A stretch of DNA of 64,000 nt from Breviolum minutum Mf 1.05b.01 (Eukaryota; Sar; Dinophyceae; Suessiales; Symbiodiniaceae): positions 22,305 through 86,304 of the forward strand of contig DF239791.1 in assembly GCA_000507305.1 (NCBI GenBank), written 5' to 3'. Positions within the stretch are counted from its first letter, which is position 1. Every line of letters starts with the position of its first letter. Under the pieces are notes generated by a model. It saw nothing but the letters and a program-made list of their open reading frames with translations. It had not been told where the DNA came from and did no database searches. Positions 54,088 through 64,000 of the stretch are shown one piece after another. The translations under genes were made by a program, and so were the position numbers.

Positions 54088-56083
54088 TTTATATATATTT
54101 AAGAATGTAATTCTTTGCAAAGAAAAAATCCAAAAAAAGTAGGCTTCACAGCAGACCTTTCTGTAATTGAAGATTCGAGTCGATGAAATTTAGGTCTCTT
54201 CACCAGCGAAACTGGCAATCCAGGACACATCATTTGCCAGCCTTCAAAATGTCAAGGTAGCTTCTGAAAAATGAATGCTTGGGCAAGAGGGTCCTGTGCT
54301 TTTAAAGAACTGTGGCTCCCCCTTTTAAAAACTCCTCGAGATTTCCCCCCCTTTGAAGCTTGTCGCAAAAGTTGAGTCCCACTTGAGGTTACCTCAGCTC
54401 TCGTGGATGAGCTCTTGGTAGATGTAGGGGAGCTTTGTGTCCACAACTTTGCGCATCATGTCATGGAGTCCATTTTGGAGAATGGCGAGGTGCCCAGGGA
54501 AAAACGAAGACCATGGGAGACCGGAAGGATTGGAAGATAGGGCAGAGTTCACTTTTTTCCTGTAAATTGAAACCATCCAAATGAAAATGGTTACTTTCAG
54601 TTGGAAAATGATCATCATTACATGAAAAAATGATGCTTCACCAAAGATCCATGAAAAACTGTTGTGATTAGGGGTTAGGGGTTGTATTGGTTTCTCTTTA
54701 TGCATATACACACCTGGTGCATTCGAGGAGGTCAATGCTCCCATCACACGATGGATTTCACCCCATCAAAAAGGTAGCAACTAGGATCAAGGGCAAGTTT
54801 AGGGATTCTCTAGGTGGTGGTTTCAAATAATTTTTGGATGTTCATCCCTACACCCCCCGAAAACGAACGTTTCGAACCCCAAAAAAATCGGATGTTTCTT
54901 CTTTTCCGTTTGGGTGTATTTTCCGGTTCCAGACCTTAGTTTTCGGGGTGTATTTGGTGGGGAAAAAACCACCCACCTTGTTCCGAGTTGATCTCGGTGG
55001 AACTTGGGGAAAATTCCCCAAGTTCCACGAGGTGGGCCCCGGAAAAGCCTGTTATGAATGGGGTGAAATAACTCCTACCAATTTCTACGAAGGTGTGATT
55101 TTTTTGGCAGGGAAAAACTGAAGGATCAAGATGACCCCCCCCAAAAAAAAAAACATATCAACATGTCACCTGAAATCAGGGACCATTTCAAAAGGAAAGG
55201 CTTGTGCTTCCAGTCCCATCATGTTTGAAGAGTTATGTTCTTCTTCCGGGGAGTACTCTCCGGGAACATATCCCCTTCCGAGGCGCTTTTGAAGATTTTC
55301 CGGCTTTTCCAAAGTGGGATATGTTACCCTCTGAGCCATGGAAAATCCATGAAAATCCCCATCTTTCCTAGTAAATACCACCGAAATGGTGGATTTTCCG
55401 TGGTTATGCTAGTTTACCAGGTTACCAGGGTGTAGTTTCCTACAGGCTAGATTTTCCCGATGGCTTTTTTTTTTTGCAACGACAAATTGTATCCCCATGT
55501 TGGATTCTGCCTGTCGACTCAGGAACGACACAAGAAATTGCTGGCAGCGACATTGCTGGTGGATCCACGGAAATATGCCACCAACAAGAATTCCAGTTAC
55601 CTTGTTGAAAAACTCTTGAGCTATTGCAGTCCGAATCCTTGGATGATTTTTACAAATGCAAATTTTCAAGCTTTGGGATTTGGAAGGATTGAACAGATTG
55701 GATTAGTTGTTTGAACGTGGGTTGTCATGTTTGTCTTGTTGCTGTTGTTTTTGTGGTCGTTTTGCCAGTATCTTGCATGTGCTTCTTGTGTTTTTAGTAA
55801 AGCTTCCTTCTACATCATTAGAATCCACACTTTCAGGACTGAACAAGATGTTCTCATTGCCAAGTTGGGTCAACCAGAGATGATTCTCGACTTAGCATTG
55901 ACACAATTTGGATGCTACGTGGCACGTGCCTTACTTCGTGATGAACGGGTGAATGCAACTCTGGCCATGCAACTCATTTTGGAGAATCAATCGAACTTGG
56001 ACGCAACTCCTCATGGTCAACGCTTCCTGGTGGATGTCGGGGTGATTCAACCGTATCCTGTTGGATCCATGAGTGGCACTTAA
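50309..56083 (+). CDS. Pumilio/PUF-family RNA-binding protein
   Basis: PUF proteins bind 3' UTR elements and usually repress or localise mRNAs. Eight exons in matching phase: 50309-50749, 51342-51463, 52185-52334, 52707-52814, 53052-about 53145, about 54386-54498, 55523-55632 and 55837-56083 (TAA). A low-complexity N-terminus with a basic stretch (TARRLRRKRAAERAK) is followed by at least six PUF repeats, with helix-2 motifs KGCRLVQEAL, HANYVLQKVV, RFACRILCRLLE, NFAHHVMESILE, NSSYLVEKLL and FGCYVARALL. By the known PUF code, the second (N,Y,Q) fits uracil, the first (C,R,Q) adenine and the fifth (S,Y,E) guanine. The others are non-standard. Canonical PUF domains have eight repeats, so two may be divergent or lie in missed exon parts. 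Four introns are GT-AG with matched phase, and 54499 and 55633 use GA donors. The join at about 53145/54386 is not resolved. Confidence 0.85.
51487..51586. mobile_element. MITE family B copy
   Basis: CCCTCCCGAAAATTAACATG and TTGTTGGTTTTCAGGGG, inner CCCTGAAGGGGA and CAATTTTCAGGGG arms, in the second intron of the PUF gene. Confidence 0.7.
54810..54955. mobile_element. MITE family A left part with a nested inverted repeat
   Basis: CTAGGTGGTGGTTTCAAATA and TTCATCCCTA are followed by a complete inverted repeat, ACACCCCCCGAAAACGAAC to TTAGTTTTCGGGGTGTA, at a TA. The rest of family A is degraded (CCACCCACC near 54970). It lies in a PUF intron. Confidence 0.7.
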
Positions 56084-56281
56084 ATCGCATTTCAATCTCC
56101 GAAACAAAGAAGATTCCCGTTGTGGCGTTCAGAATTCAATCCGAAAAATCTTGCCTTCGGCGCTTTTTTCTGAAGCACATAGATAAGGCATCAATTTGGG
56201 TTGCTCCCTGATCCACTACCGGAGTGATCACGCGTAGTTTTTATGGAGATTCTGTTGGACAGCTGGACTCGGTATCTTGAA

Positions 56282-57047
56282 TCATTGAATGAACCACTTA
56301 TCTGAACCACTTCTAGTGGTTGAGGGAGCATCCCAAATGAAATGTAAAGACATAAACACGCCTTGTTCAGAAGCGCCAAGTGTAGAAGGTTCCCCCATTG
56401 CTAAGTTTACCTGGCCCTTATTAGGCAGGTAACTGCGCAAGAACACAAACAATATACATTGCTTGAAGAAGCACATGTATTTGGTTCCCAACGTAACCGC
56501 GTTGGGTCCCGGCCAAGGGGTATCAAAGCTGTACAGATCTTTGATGCCTTTTGGTGAGCTGAAAATGCTCTCAATCCCTGATGAAATCCATGGAATGCTC
56601 CGCAGCAAACCATGAAAAAAAGGAGAATTCCTTGTCGAACCAGAAACAGGGGGGAAAGTTAAAGATTGTAAAATTGATGAAATTGCAATTGATTTGAAAA
56701 AGCCCAAAATCAGATGACACTTACACATGAATCTTTCATTGCATTGAGGGCCAAAATGACTGAAACACTGACTCTAAATTGTGTGTTTGTAACAATGGGC
56801 TAGAAGAATTTTTCTATTGGGTTGAAACCACCAACTAGCTGGAGTGGTATATTTTTGCCCTGTCAACTTGGAGTTGACATCCCACCGTGGTGACATCACA
56901 CTGTGTTTTGGAACAGTCTTCTGTGTATTCAATGGAGTGATGAATGAAAATCGCCATTTTGGTGTTGGGAAATTCAACGGCGGCCCTGGAAACAGGTGAA
57001 TCGATGCCCAAATCTGTTTGTGGGGGAGCTCTGCGGGGGGTGGTCAT
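56282..57047 (-). CDS. Possible minus-strand gene, function unknown
   Basis: Three segments on the minus strand look like protein: 57047-56842 (ATG, PRRAPPQTDLGIDSPVSRAA, ending next to a family A right TIR at 56804-56838), about 56640-56455 (GIESIFSSPKGIKDLYSFDT) and about 56400-56282 (GEPSTLGASEQGVFMSLHF, stop TGA). If real, it is convergent with the PUF gene, only 200 bp from its stop, against the one-strand pattern of the window. No family was recognised and the splice phases were not confirmed. Confidence 0.4.
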
Positions 57048-58080
57048 GGTGGTTGCTCTTGATGTTTTGATGTCCAGATTCGAGAAGGGATGTGTTGGTG
57101 ATTTTTTGTAGTTGCTTTTCTTTTGGAAAAATCTGGAGGTGTAGTTTACATTGGTTTTATTGAGTCACATATGTCAAAACTAGAATTTTTCGGGGTGTGT
57201 TTGGGAGGTTTAAAGTCCACGGCTACCAGCAGGTCTTGTGTCTAAAGCTTTGTCAGGTTCAGGCTCTACGTGGAGGATGACCCCAGTTCGTAAGTGGTTG
57301 GGAAGCCCCATGTATAAGCCATTTAAACCATTTGGAAGTGGAACAACCTTACACCATGGTTCCTAACTACTTACTGAATGGGATGATCCTCCAAGTACCC
57401 ACTATCCTGTGGAACTTTCATTTGAAGTTTGCATAGAAACAGAAAGCAGCATCCCAATGTCCAACCCTACCAATCTTTCAACAAATATCCTCCACTATAT
57501 TATCATTTTGTTTGTCACCGACGAAATTCCGCACCCAGATAGTGCCTGAAGCCTGTAGGATCATCTAACGGTCGGTGACTTTCCGCATCGTGGCAGCCTG
57601 GAATACACCCAAGATATACTCTAACAGTGGAACCTGAAAATACTCCCTCAAATTTGACATGGATACCCCAAAGCAAAGATACATGTTTGAAAGGAGATAC
57701 ATGTTCCTAACCATCATTCTTGCTATCTATGTTATATTTCAGAGGCGTAACGTTTTCCAATAGAAATCTCCTTTTTCAGTGTCTTTATTTTTTCGGGTTC
57801 AACATGAAATATGAGGGGTGCATCCCAAATAGCACTCCAATTCTACTCCAAGAACCTGCTTCAGATTCCAAACAATGTACACAGCGAAAAAATATCATCA
57901 GCTTACATAACTGGCCCCAACCAGTTATAAATTGAGTTTATAACCCCCTAGAAGTAGGGTTACAACCCGAGTTACCCATGTATAAGGCCATTTATAATGA
58001 TTTTACATAACTCCATTTACAACTTGTAGGGGCCCACCTTGTACCTGGTTGGTTGATGAACCTGATTTTTTGGCAATTGA
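57048..58080. other. Intergenic stretch
   Basis: It holds a family D copy (57276-57395) and a repeat with TTATAA/CCCCTAGAAG blocks (57915-58035). No exon was supported. Confidence 0.4.
57276..57395. mobile_element. MITE family D copy
   Basis: GGAGGATGACCCCAGTTCGT and ACTGAATGGGATGATCCTCC form TIRs around GTAAGTGGTTGG and AACTACTTAC. Confidence 0.8.
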
Positions 58081-58086
58081 CCGCGT

Positions 58087-58160
58087 ATTTTCGAAAAAGG
58101 TGGAGTGAAATGGCCCGTGAAATTGTTCACGAACGTTCTGCGAAAGAAGTTGCTACTTAG
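58087..58160 (+). CDS. Short terminal exon candidate
   Basis: EMAREIVHERSAKEVAT followed by TAG, charged and helix-like. The upstream exon was not found. A second frame is open over the same bases. Confidence 0.25.
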
Positions 58161-58634
58161 AGATACTCAGAAAACAATGAAACCACCAACCCTTTACAGT
58201 CGAATTTTTCACTTAGGTGATCCCTTGGAGAGTGAGGAGGCTCATGTTGTGGATGGGATTCATCAAAATGGTAAGGCAAAGGTCATATTCCAATGGATGA
58301 ATGATTCGGGGGGCAGAAAATGGTTTCATGAAGGTGAAGGGTGAAAACTGAAGTGGATGAAAAATCCCAGTTCATTCACTTTCAAGATAGGGGTTCCTTG
58401 AGTGGTTGAATCCACAAAAAAATGGTGGGGAGGGGGTGTTTTGTGAAGAGGCCAAAGGGCAGCTAGGAACCAGGAACCAGTAGAAAAAATCAAGTGCCCT
58501 TAAGAATCCCTGATCCCTCAAGCTATTTTGAGGACCCGGACGCCCTGCTATACAGATTCAAACCCCTCCAGGGTGGTGAATTTCGCGGATTTGGGGAACT
58601 GTTTCCCAAAATCCCATCGCAGTTTTTGGGTGGT

Positions 58635-58706
58635 GAATGAATGAATGAATGAATGAATGAATGAATGAATGAATGAATGAATGAATGAATGAATGAATGA
58701 ATGAAT
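58635..58706 (+). repeat. (AATG)n microsatellite
   Basis: About 18 GAATGAAT-type tetranucleotide units. The FIHS frame on the minus strand is an artefact. Confidence 0.95.
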
Positions 58707-59177
58707 GGGTACCATCAAGCTTCCTAATCTCAAGCGAATCTTAAGGCGCCAAGACGTTTTGGAGAGAACAAAGGAGTTTGGTGTTTGTTTGTGTTTGTTG
58801 CTTTTATTCTGGAGGTAGGGCATGCTTCACTTCAAAAAAAACTACAGGATTTTTGAAGCACTGCCTACATTCCTCCAGCTGGATCTTGTGATGGTAAATG
58901 GTGACCCTAACTTCACTTTCCTTAAGAGGCCCTCAGTATATTATATTTATATATATATATATATATTTACATATGTATACATACAATATATATATATACA
59001 TTGTTTAGTTCATCTTTTTTCTTTGGGGAATTCTCCACAAAGCCGCTTCAACTTCGCAAGAATTCTTATCAAAAAATATTCAATATGCTATGTTTTGTTC
59101 ACGAATCCTTCAGCTTCATGGTCCTTGTTTCATTCAATATCTACTGATCTTCTCTACGGCTGCGGATCTACTACCTA

Positions 59178-59291
59178 CCCTCCGGGATCAACTAACATAG
59201 CTAATTGAAAATGGAGCATCTGAAGATTGCATTTCCTGCTGAAAATCCGTGATTTTCCAGCATGTTCCATCTTAGTTGATCCCCGCGGGGG
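59178..59291. mobile_element. MITE family B copy
   Basis: CCCTCCGGGATCAACTAACA on the left and TCTTAGTTGATCCCCGCGGG on the right, TA on the left. Inner ATTGAAAATGGA and GATTTTCCAGCAT arms. Confidence 0.75.
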
Positions 59292-59936
59292 TTACTCCCT
59301 AAACCTGCCCCCAAAGCCTGGCAGTTCATCCACGGATCCGTGGAGGTGCCAATTTGGGGACCTTTCTCAGAGCGGGGCTGGAGATGATGAGATGTAAAAC
59401 CCCACCCCAAAGAGTGGGAAGTTTTAGTAGCTAGATTTTATGGATACCGAAAATGACGCCCTGTTCGAAAGGAGATACCTTTTTTACAAACCATCGTTTT
59501 TGGGTATTCATTCTTTAAATATCCAGGGTGTAGCCAAAGGATCTTATTTCGAAAGCAGATTGACGGACCCCAAATGATATGAGATGTGTTTCAAAAGCTT
59601 CAATTTACTCGCCGACCAAACCGAACACTTTCAGCATTTTTCGAATTTCCTTCACACACTTCATAAATATTTAAGGAGTTTTTTAGAAAAACCTGATCAA
59701 TGTCATCCGTCCGGATCTTTGCGAGTATTTTTCTCGGAGTTGGTACAGCTTTTAGTCGTCCCATTTGTTTCAGTGATCCACTCCACTTCATTCTGGTGGG
59801 TTTTTAGGAAAGGAATCCGGACCCCAAATGAGCTTTTGAGCAACAAACATCCGGACCCATTGTGTTTGTGTTTGTTCTAGTGATTCTAGTGGTTAATTGT
59901 TTTGCTTTTTCAATTCGACATAAACATTCCAAACAG

Positions 59937-60046
59937 ACATGTTGTGGGGCAAATTGTACATGGTCAATATGGGCATGGCATGCCCAAGGGAAGATGTGAG
60001 AAGCTTTGAGAAGTTTGGTTCGAGGTGCCCAATGCATCAGCTATGA
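59937..60046 (+). CDS. Terminal exon candidate upstream of SET gene
   Basis: After TTCCAAACAG| the frame MLWGKLYMVNMGMACPREDV runs to a TGA at 60044-60046. It may close a gene lying upstream whose other exons were not recognised. Confidence 0.3.
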
Positions 60047-60357
60047 GAACAGTGTCGGACAGACATGTGGCTATCGGCTCTCGCCTGTTCTGGAAAGAAC
60101 TTCTTTCTCATACACCCCTGAAATGCATGACGTCTCTAAAATGCACAGATCATTTCATTTAAAAAAACGGCGCTCTCCTCTCTCTCTCATTAGATATTAC
60201 AACCCTTTCTTTGATTTATACTATCATTTCTGTGTTCTCCCTTGTTTGGGCATATGTGTTATAGGCCAAATCCCATCGGCTCCCTCCTTTTAAGACCATG
60301 CTTGAAGATCCGCTAAAACCAAGGCCAAAGGGCTAACCAACAGCAGAACCCCCTTGA

Positions 60358-63300
60358 TGGCGCCACCTGTCCGTGCCGCCTACGTGACCGATGCTGAAAC
60401 GGCCAAGCTGCAACTGGCACCCGGACGGGTCATACGCGCAACGACGAGCCTGGCCTTCGGGGCCTTGGCATTGAGGTAGCGCAGAGACATCCCGGGAAAT
60501 GATGACTCATTGTTGATAAACAGAAGGGCATAACAACTTTGAAATGATAGGTCTACTAATCATGATGGTAACAATCATGAAGAAGAACTACAATGATTAA
60601 TATGTAAAATAAGAGAAGGATGGGACTAGACTAGAGGCCACTTCCTCTGATTTTGCTGGATATCAAAATTTATCAACCAACAAAAAAATCCTTCTCTTCG
60701 CCGAATCTTCTGGTCAGGGAAGAGCCCTTGCTGCGTGTACCCAACGACACCAGCAGCTTTTTGCGCAGTGACGCGCCAGCGATTTTCTGTGAGCTCTCCG
60801 AATCTTTGAAGGACACGCAACGGCTCGCTGCCTATGCGGCCTTCCTGGCCTTGAGTTCCTCCCAGCGGCTCGGTGAAGTTGCCCCTCCGTTGAGGCAATT
60901 TTTGGTTGGGGAAATGGTGGCACAAAAATCCAAGGGGACTGAAGCATAAATGCTTGGAAAATCTTGTAAGAGAGATTTTGCAGATTTGTTTTTGATAGGA
61001 AATATTGAAGTACATCTTGTCAAAAGGTCTAGCTTTTTTCATCGGCCATGTTAGTTTACCAGAGGGTTTTTTAGGCCCCAGGAAGGAAAGTTGTAATTCC
61101 AGTATAGTCTTGTTTGAGTATTTTTGGGGAGGCGCGGGGTGTTTTAATAGCTACTCCCCCGAAAACTAACATGCTCTCAAAAGGAATCTCCTTCCAGGGC
61201 TTCGTTTTCAGGTTCCATTCTAGTTTTTCACGGTGAAAGATTTAAACCAGAAAAGCAGGTCAAGGAAATTGATTAATTTATAGCTAACAACTCGGGCTGA
61301 GAACTTACTAACAAAGAAGTAGCACTTGCTCTTTTCAAAAAAAACAGGGGGTCATCATCTGATCCTTATCATACCCCCCTTTCCTCCCCCCTTCCCAGAT
61401 ATATTTGGACCCCCCATAAGGCCTGAATAAGGTGTCGTTTTTGTTGGGCCCTTGGTTTCATCAACGAATCGCCCAAGGAAAGAGCTCTTGCTGGACTTGG
61501 GCCTCCCCAATGGCAGTCGAGTCTTGGAGGCTTCGCAGCGTGCGGTCAACGCCTTTTTACGCGACTGCCCGGAGTAGCTGAGTAGCGAAAAGGAGAAAAA
61601 GAGATCAAAGACATGTATTTTGCAGGGAACTAACATATCCCCCTTTTTTAAAGGCATGTTTGAAGATGATGTTCCTTTTGCCCGAGGTGCTATATGGGTG
61701 GAGGATATGTGTTGAAATCATTTTTGGGTAAATACCATGAAGATTTGGTGCATGTTTCGTTGCTACTGTTCGTTGATGGACAGATGTTAAGACAGAATCC
61801 TCCAGTTTTAGTAGCAAATACACCCACAAAGTTTAACCTAGCCCCTTGAAAATTGGCCAAAACCCAAAGGAAAGTAGTCTCCTAATCACCATTTTGCAGG
61901 GGCGAGCTGTTCTAGGTGGTGGTTTCAAATATGTTTTATGTTCACCCGGATTCCTGGGGAAATGATCCAATTTGACAAGCATATTGTTCAAATGGGTGGT
62001 TCAACCACCTAGTGCTAGTTGTAGGGAGCACATTTGCGTGACCAAATTACCAAATGTAACTTCAAAAATCCCAACTTGTGAGCATTTTGGTATGGGGCCC
62101 TGACTGGGTCAACCAGAAGAAGAACGGCTCTAATCACATTGATCACAATTCTCCTAAGGGATTCTAGTTTCTCATTGCTGGGGGCTCGACCATCCAAGTA
62201 TGTGAGGTTAACATGACTGGTGGTGAATTCTAGTTTGACCATAAAGTTAACCTTCATGTGGTACATTCTTGGTATACCCCATGGGCAATTTCGGGTTCCT
62301 CTCCCTCCCTACTCGTACCTTTTTCAAGTCCAAAGAACGGGAAATTGCAGTGATTTCCCCCACCCCCCATGTTTCACGGGAAACCACAGGATGGGGCGGG
62401 GAACCGTTGCGTCGTTCCACTTGAGCAATGAGCAAAAAACCCTGACAAAAACCACCGCGGCGGGGGGGTCATTGTCACCAACGATTTCAGGTACCTAAAA
62501 TGGAGGAATCCTCACCTATATAAGCTGTATGGATACTGTACGGCTTATGTAATTAAGGGAAAACCCACCCCCAAAATAGCCAAAAATAAGGTTCAGGAAA
62601 CCTCCATTTTAGGTAGAAATTCTTGGTGGCATTGGGTCGTTCCACGACTTGAGGTATGCCGCGGCCTTGGATTGGCAGCAATTTACATTGGTCATTTCCA
62701 TCATCAGCGAACGTGGTACCCGCCTGGCATCCGGTGATCATGTGTTGTACAGCCTTTCCGATGCAGCCAAACATAGCTGCAAGCCCAACGCGGTGTGCGA
62801 AACCTTAACGGAGGACCCGGTGTTTTGAGACGGTTTTTTGTTGGGTGCTTAGTTTAAGCTTCATATTGTGAGTGTTGAATTGTATGTCCTATATAATCTT
62901 TAACATCCAACAGTGTTTGTTCGGAATGTTTCTTGCTTAAGCTACAACAATTGTACGTGTCATGCTAGCTGGTGTTCAAATCATGTGTGTATTTTTACTC
63001 CAATCCTTGGGTTAAATGATCCACTTCAAGCTTTTTTCCAGTGGAAACCACCAACTAGATAGTATAAGATATTCATTAGAATCATTTATGCAAGAGATAT
63101 CTATGATGATCATGATGTATATGATACGTATGTTTATGCACAATTATGATATATGTATTTTCAATGATATCTAAGGTGTATATATATATATACATATATG
63201 TGATCCATCTCGATATATCATATATATGTTTGCATGTGTTGAGCCACACAACTTCCAGTCTACACATCTTTCTCATCCAGAATTCTGCATCAGGATGGTC

Positions 63301-63364
63301 TCAGGGAGGTGCGCATCCTTTCCTTCGATGGCATTGCGGAGAACGAGGAACTCACAGAGACTTG
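60358..63364 (+). CDS. SET-domain protein (3' partial)
   Basis: It is probably a protein-lysine methyltransferase of the SMYD-like type. Exons: 60358-60475 (ATG; APPVRAAYVTDAETAK), 60718-about 60940, about 61484-61572, 62656-62819 and 63294-63364. SET landmarks appear in order: the N-terminal GRVIRATTSLAFGALALR joined to EEPLLRVP across the first intron; AAKHSCKPNAVCE, the NHxCxPN-type SAM-pocket motif (with Lys for Asn), in exon 4; and the C-terminal GIAENEELTETW (GEELxxxY type) in exon 5. The joins 60475/60718, 61572/62656 and 62819/63294 are GT-AG with matched phase. The start of exon 3 is uncertain. A MYND finger was not seen. The reading stops at a GT donor (63365), so the gene probably continues beyond the window. 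Activity is inferred from motifs only. Confidence 0.8.
61155..61235. mobile_element. Short family B-like inverted repeat
   Basis: CTCCCCCGAAAACTAACATG and CATTCTAGTTTTTCACGG in the SET gene intron, with inner GGAATCTCC. TIRs are eroded. Confidence 0.45.
61912..62018. mobile_element. MITE family A copy
   Basis: CTAGGTGGTGGTTTCAAATA and GTTCAACCACCTAGTGCTAG with GGGGAAATGATCCAATTTGA. It directly follows a degenerate family B element (about 61829-61910), in the intron 61573-62655. Confidence 0.85.
62965..63058. mobile_element. MITE family A copy
   Basis: CTAGCTGGTGTTCAAATCAT and GTGGAAACCACCAACTAG, with AAATGATCCACTTCAAGC, in the intron 62820-63293. Confidence 0.7.
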
Positions 63365-63509
63365 GTGGAAATCAAAAAAACATCAGCACTAAGAAACCAT
63401 CACGGAAATCCAAGGGGCCCACCCCCCAATGCCACCCCTGTCAGGAAATAAGACCTTGATAATTAAGGCGGGAGTTGGCATTCATGAAACCAAGCAGGCA
63501 TGATCAAAG

Positions 63510-63627
63510 ATTACCCCAAAAATAAGTTTAAGAGTTGGTTCACCTGAAAATGGAGGCACCCTGGAAGAGGAGATTCCGAACTTCGAAACTATAATGTTGA
63601 GGTTCCACGTTAAACTTGGGGAATGTA
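63510..63627. mobile_element. MITE family B-like element
   Basis: TACCCCAAAAATAAGTTTAA and TTAAACTTGGGGAATGTA form diverged TIRs. The inner GGAGGCACCCTGGAAGAGG recalls the copy at 36657. Confidence 0.55.
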
Positions 63628-63677
63628 TGGGATATGTATATTGGTGCATCAAAACAGGTAATATTTAGTCATTTATA

Positions 63678-64000
63678 CCAGTAGTACCGCACAAGGCGGT
63701 GGCGGAAGTTTCAAGAATAGGAAACGTATAGGAGAGATTGATTGCTGTGACTGACGGATGTCAAAGCAAAAACATTGACCAACTGACTAACTAGCTAACT
63801 GACTAATTGACTGATTGACTGCCCGATTAACTGAGTAATTGCCTAAGTGATCAACTGACTGACTGACTGCCTGCCTGCCTGCCTGACTGACTGACTGACT
63901 GACTGACTGTATGACTGGTTGACTGACTGACTGACTGATTGATTGACTGGTTGACTGACTGGCTGATTGATTGACTGACTAATTGATTGACTGGTTGACT
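63678..64000. repeat. Unique head plus degenerate (ACTG)n array, copy 2
   Basis: From CCAGTAGTACCGCACAAGG onward the sequence is nearly the same as at 9119, collinear for about 190 bp including the start of the tetranucleotide array, and then the array diverges. It runs off the window end. Confidence 0.9.

Larger units (their letters stand above)
58161..59935. other. Gene-free stretch
   Basis: Contains the (AATG)n repeat, an AT tract at 58937-58998 and a family B copy. The open frame at 59584-59880 has no splice or family support. Confidence 0.4.

Noticed and set aside
54252-54446. Minus-strand frame over a PUF exon
   Set aside because: The + strand reading (ELCVHNFAHHVMESILE) is a clear PUF repeat, so this frame is its shadow.
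59584-59880. 98-codon + strand frame
   Set aside because: AT-rich, without splice signals or family motifs.

Overview
This window looks like nuclear DNA from a dinoflagellate, most likely a Symbiodiniaceae/Suessiales-type genome; the species cannot be named from the sequence. The evidence is: nearly all credible exons lie on one strand (+); genes are cut into many small exons; splice donors are GT, GC and GA with acceptors that usually read AG|G; TIR-bearing short elements are dense inside introns; and there is a Ty1/copia element of the type described from dinoflagellates, carrying a methyltransferase-like domain. No bacterial operons, CRISPR arrays, rRNA or tRNA genes were seen. Exon models were built by eye from reading frame, splice phase and family motifs, so exon ends are approximate where stated.

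Layout: (1) 912-6897, an EF-hand calcium-binding protein, 5' end incomplete. (2) 7913-16228, a many-exon gene with no recognised family. (3) 16335-28265, an IQ-motif (calmodulin-binding) protein whose intron 17395-26833 holds a complete copia retrotransposon (17520-25954) with identical LTRs, inserted into an older MITE. (4) 28782-36121, scattered exon candidates and repeats. (5) 36224-42760, a coiled-coil protein with a textbook candidate intron gain at 40151-40278. (6) 45779-48046, an unrecognised multi-exon gene. (7) 50309-56083, a Pumilio/PUF RNA-binding protein in eight exons. (8) 56282-57047, a possible minus-strand gene convergent with PUF. (9) 60358-63364, a SET-domain protein that probably continues past the window.

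Between and inside the genes are at least six families of short inverted-repeat elements, called A-F here. Their ends contain sequences that read as splice donors on the left (AG|GTGGTGG, GTAAGTGG, GGTAAA) and, as the reverse complement, as acceptors on the right (CCACCAACTAG, CTTACAAG, TTTACCAG). Several exons begin or end exactly at an element edge. This is what is expected of introners, mobile elements that create introns, and it is the main biological story of the window.

The EF-hand and IQ-motif genes are consistent with a calcium/calmodulin theme, and PUF and SET proteins act in mRNA control and lysine methylation, but nothing in the sequence shows that these neighbours work together. 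Simple repeats are abundant: GAT, AACC, TTTC, AATG, ACTG and a roughly 95-bp satellite beside an assembly gap.
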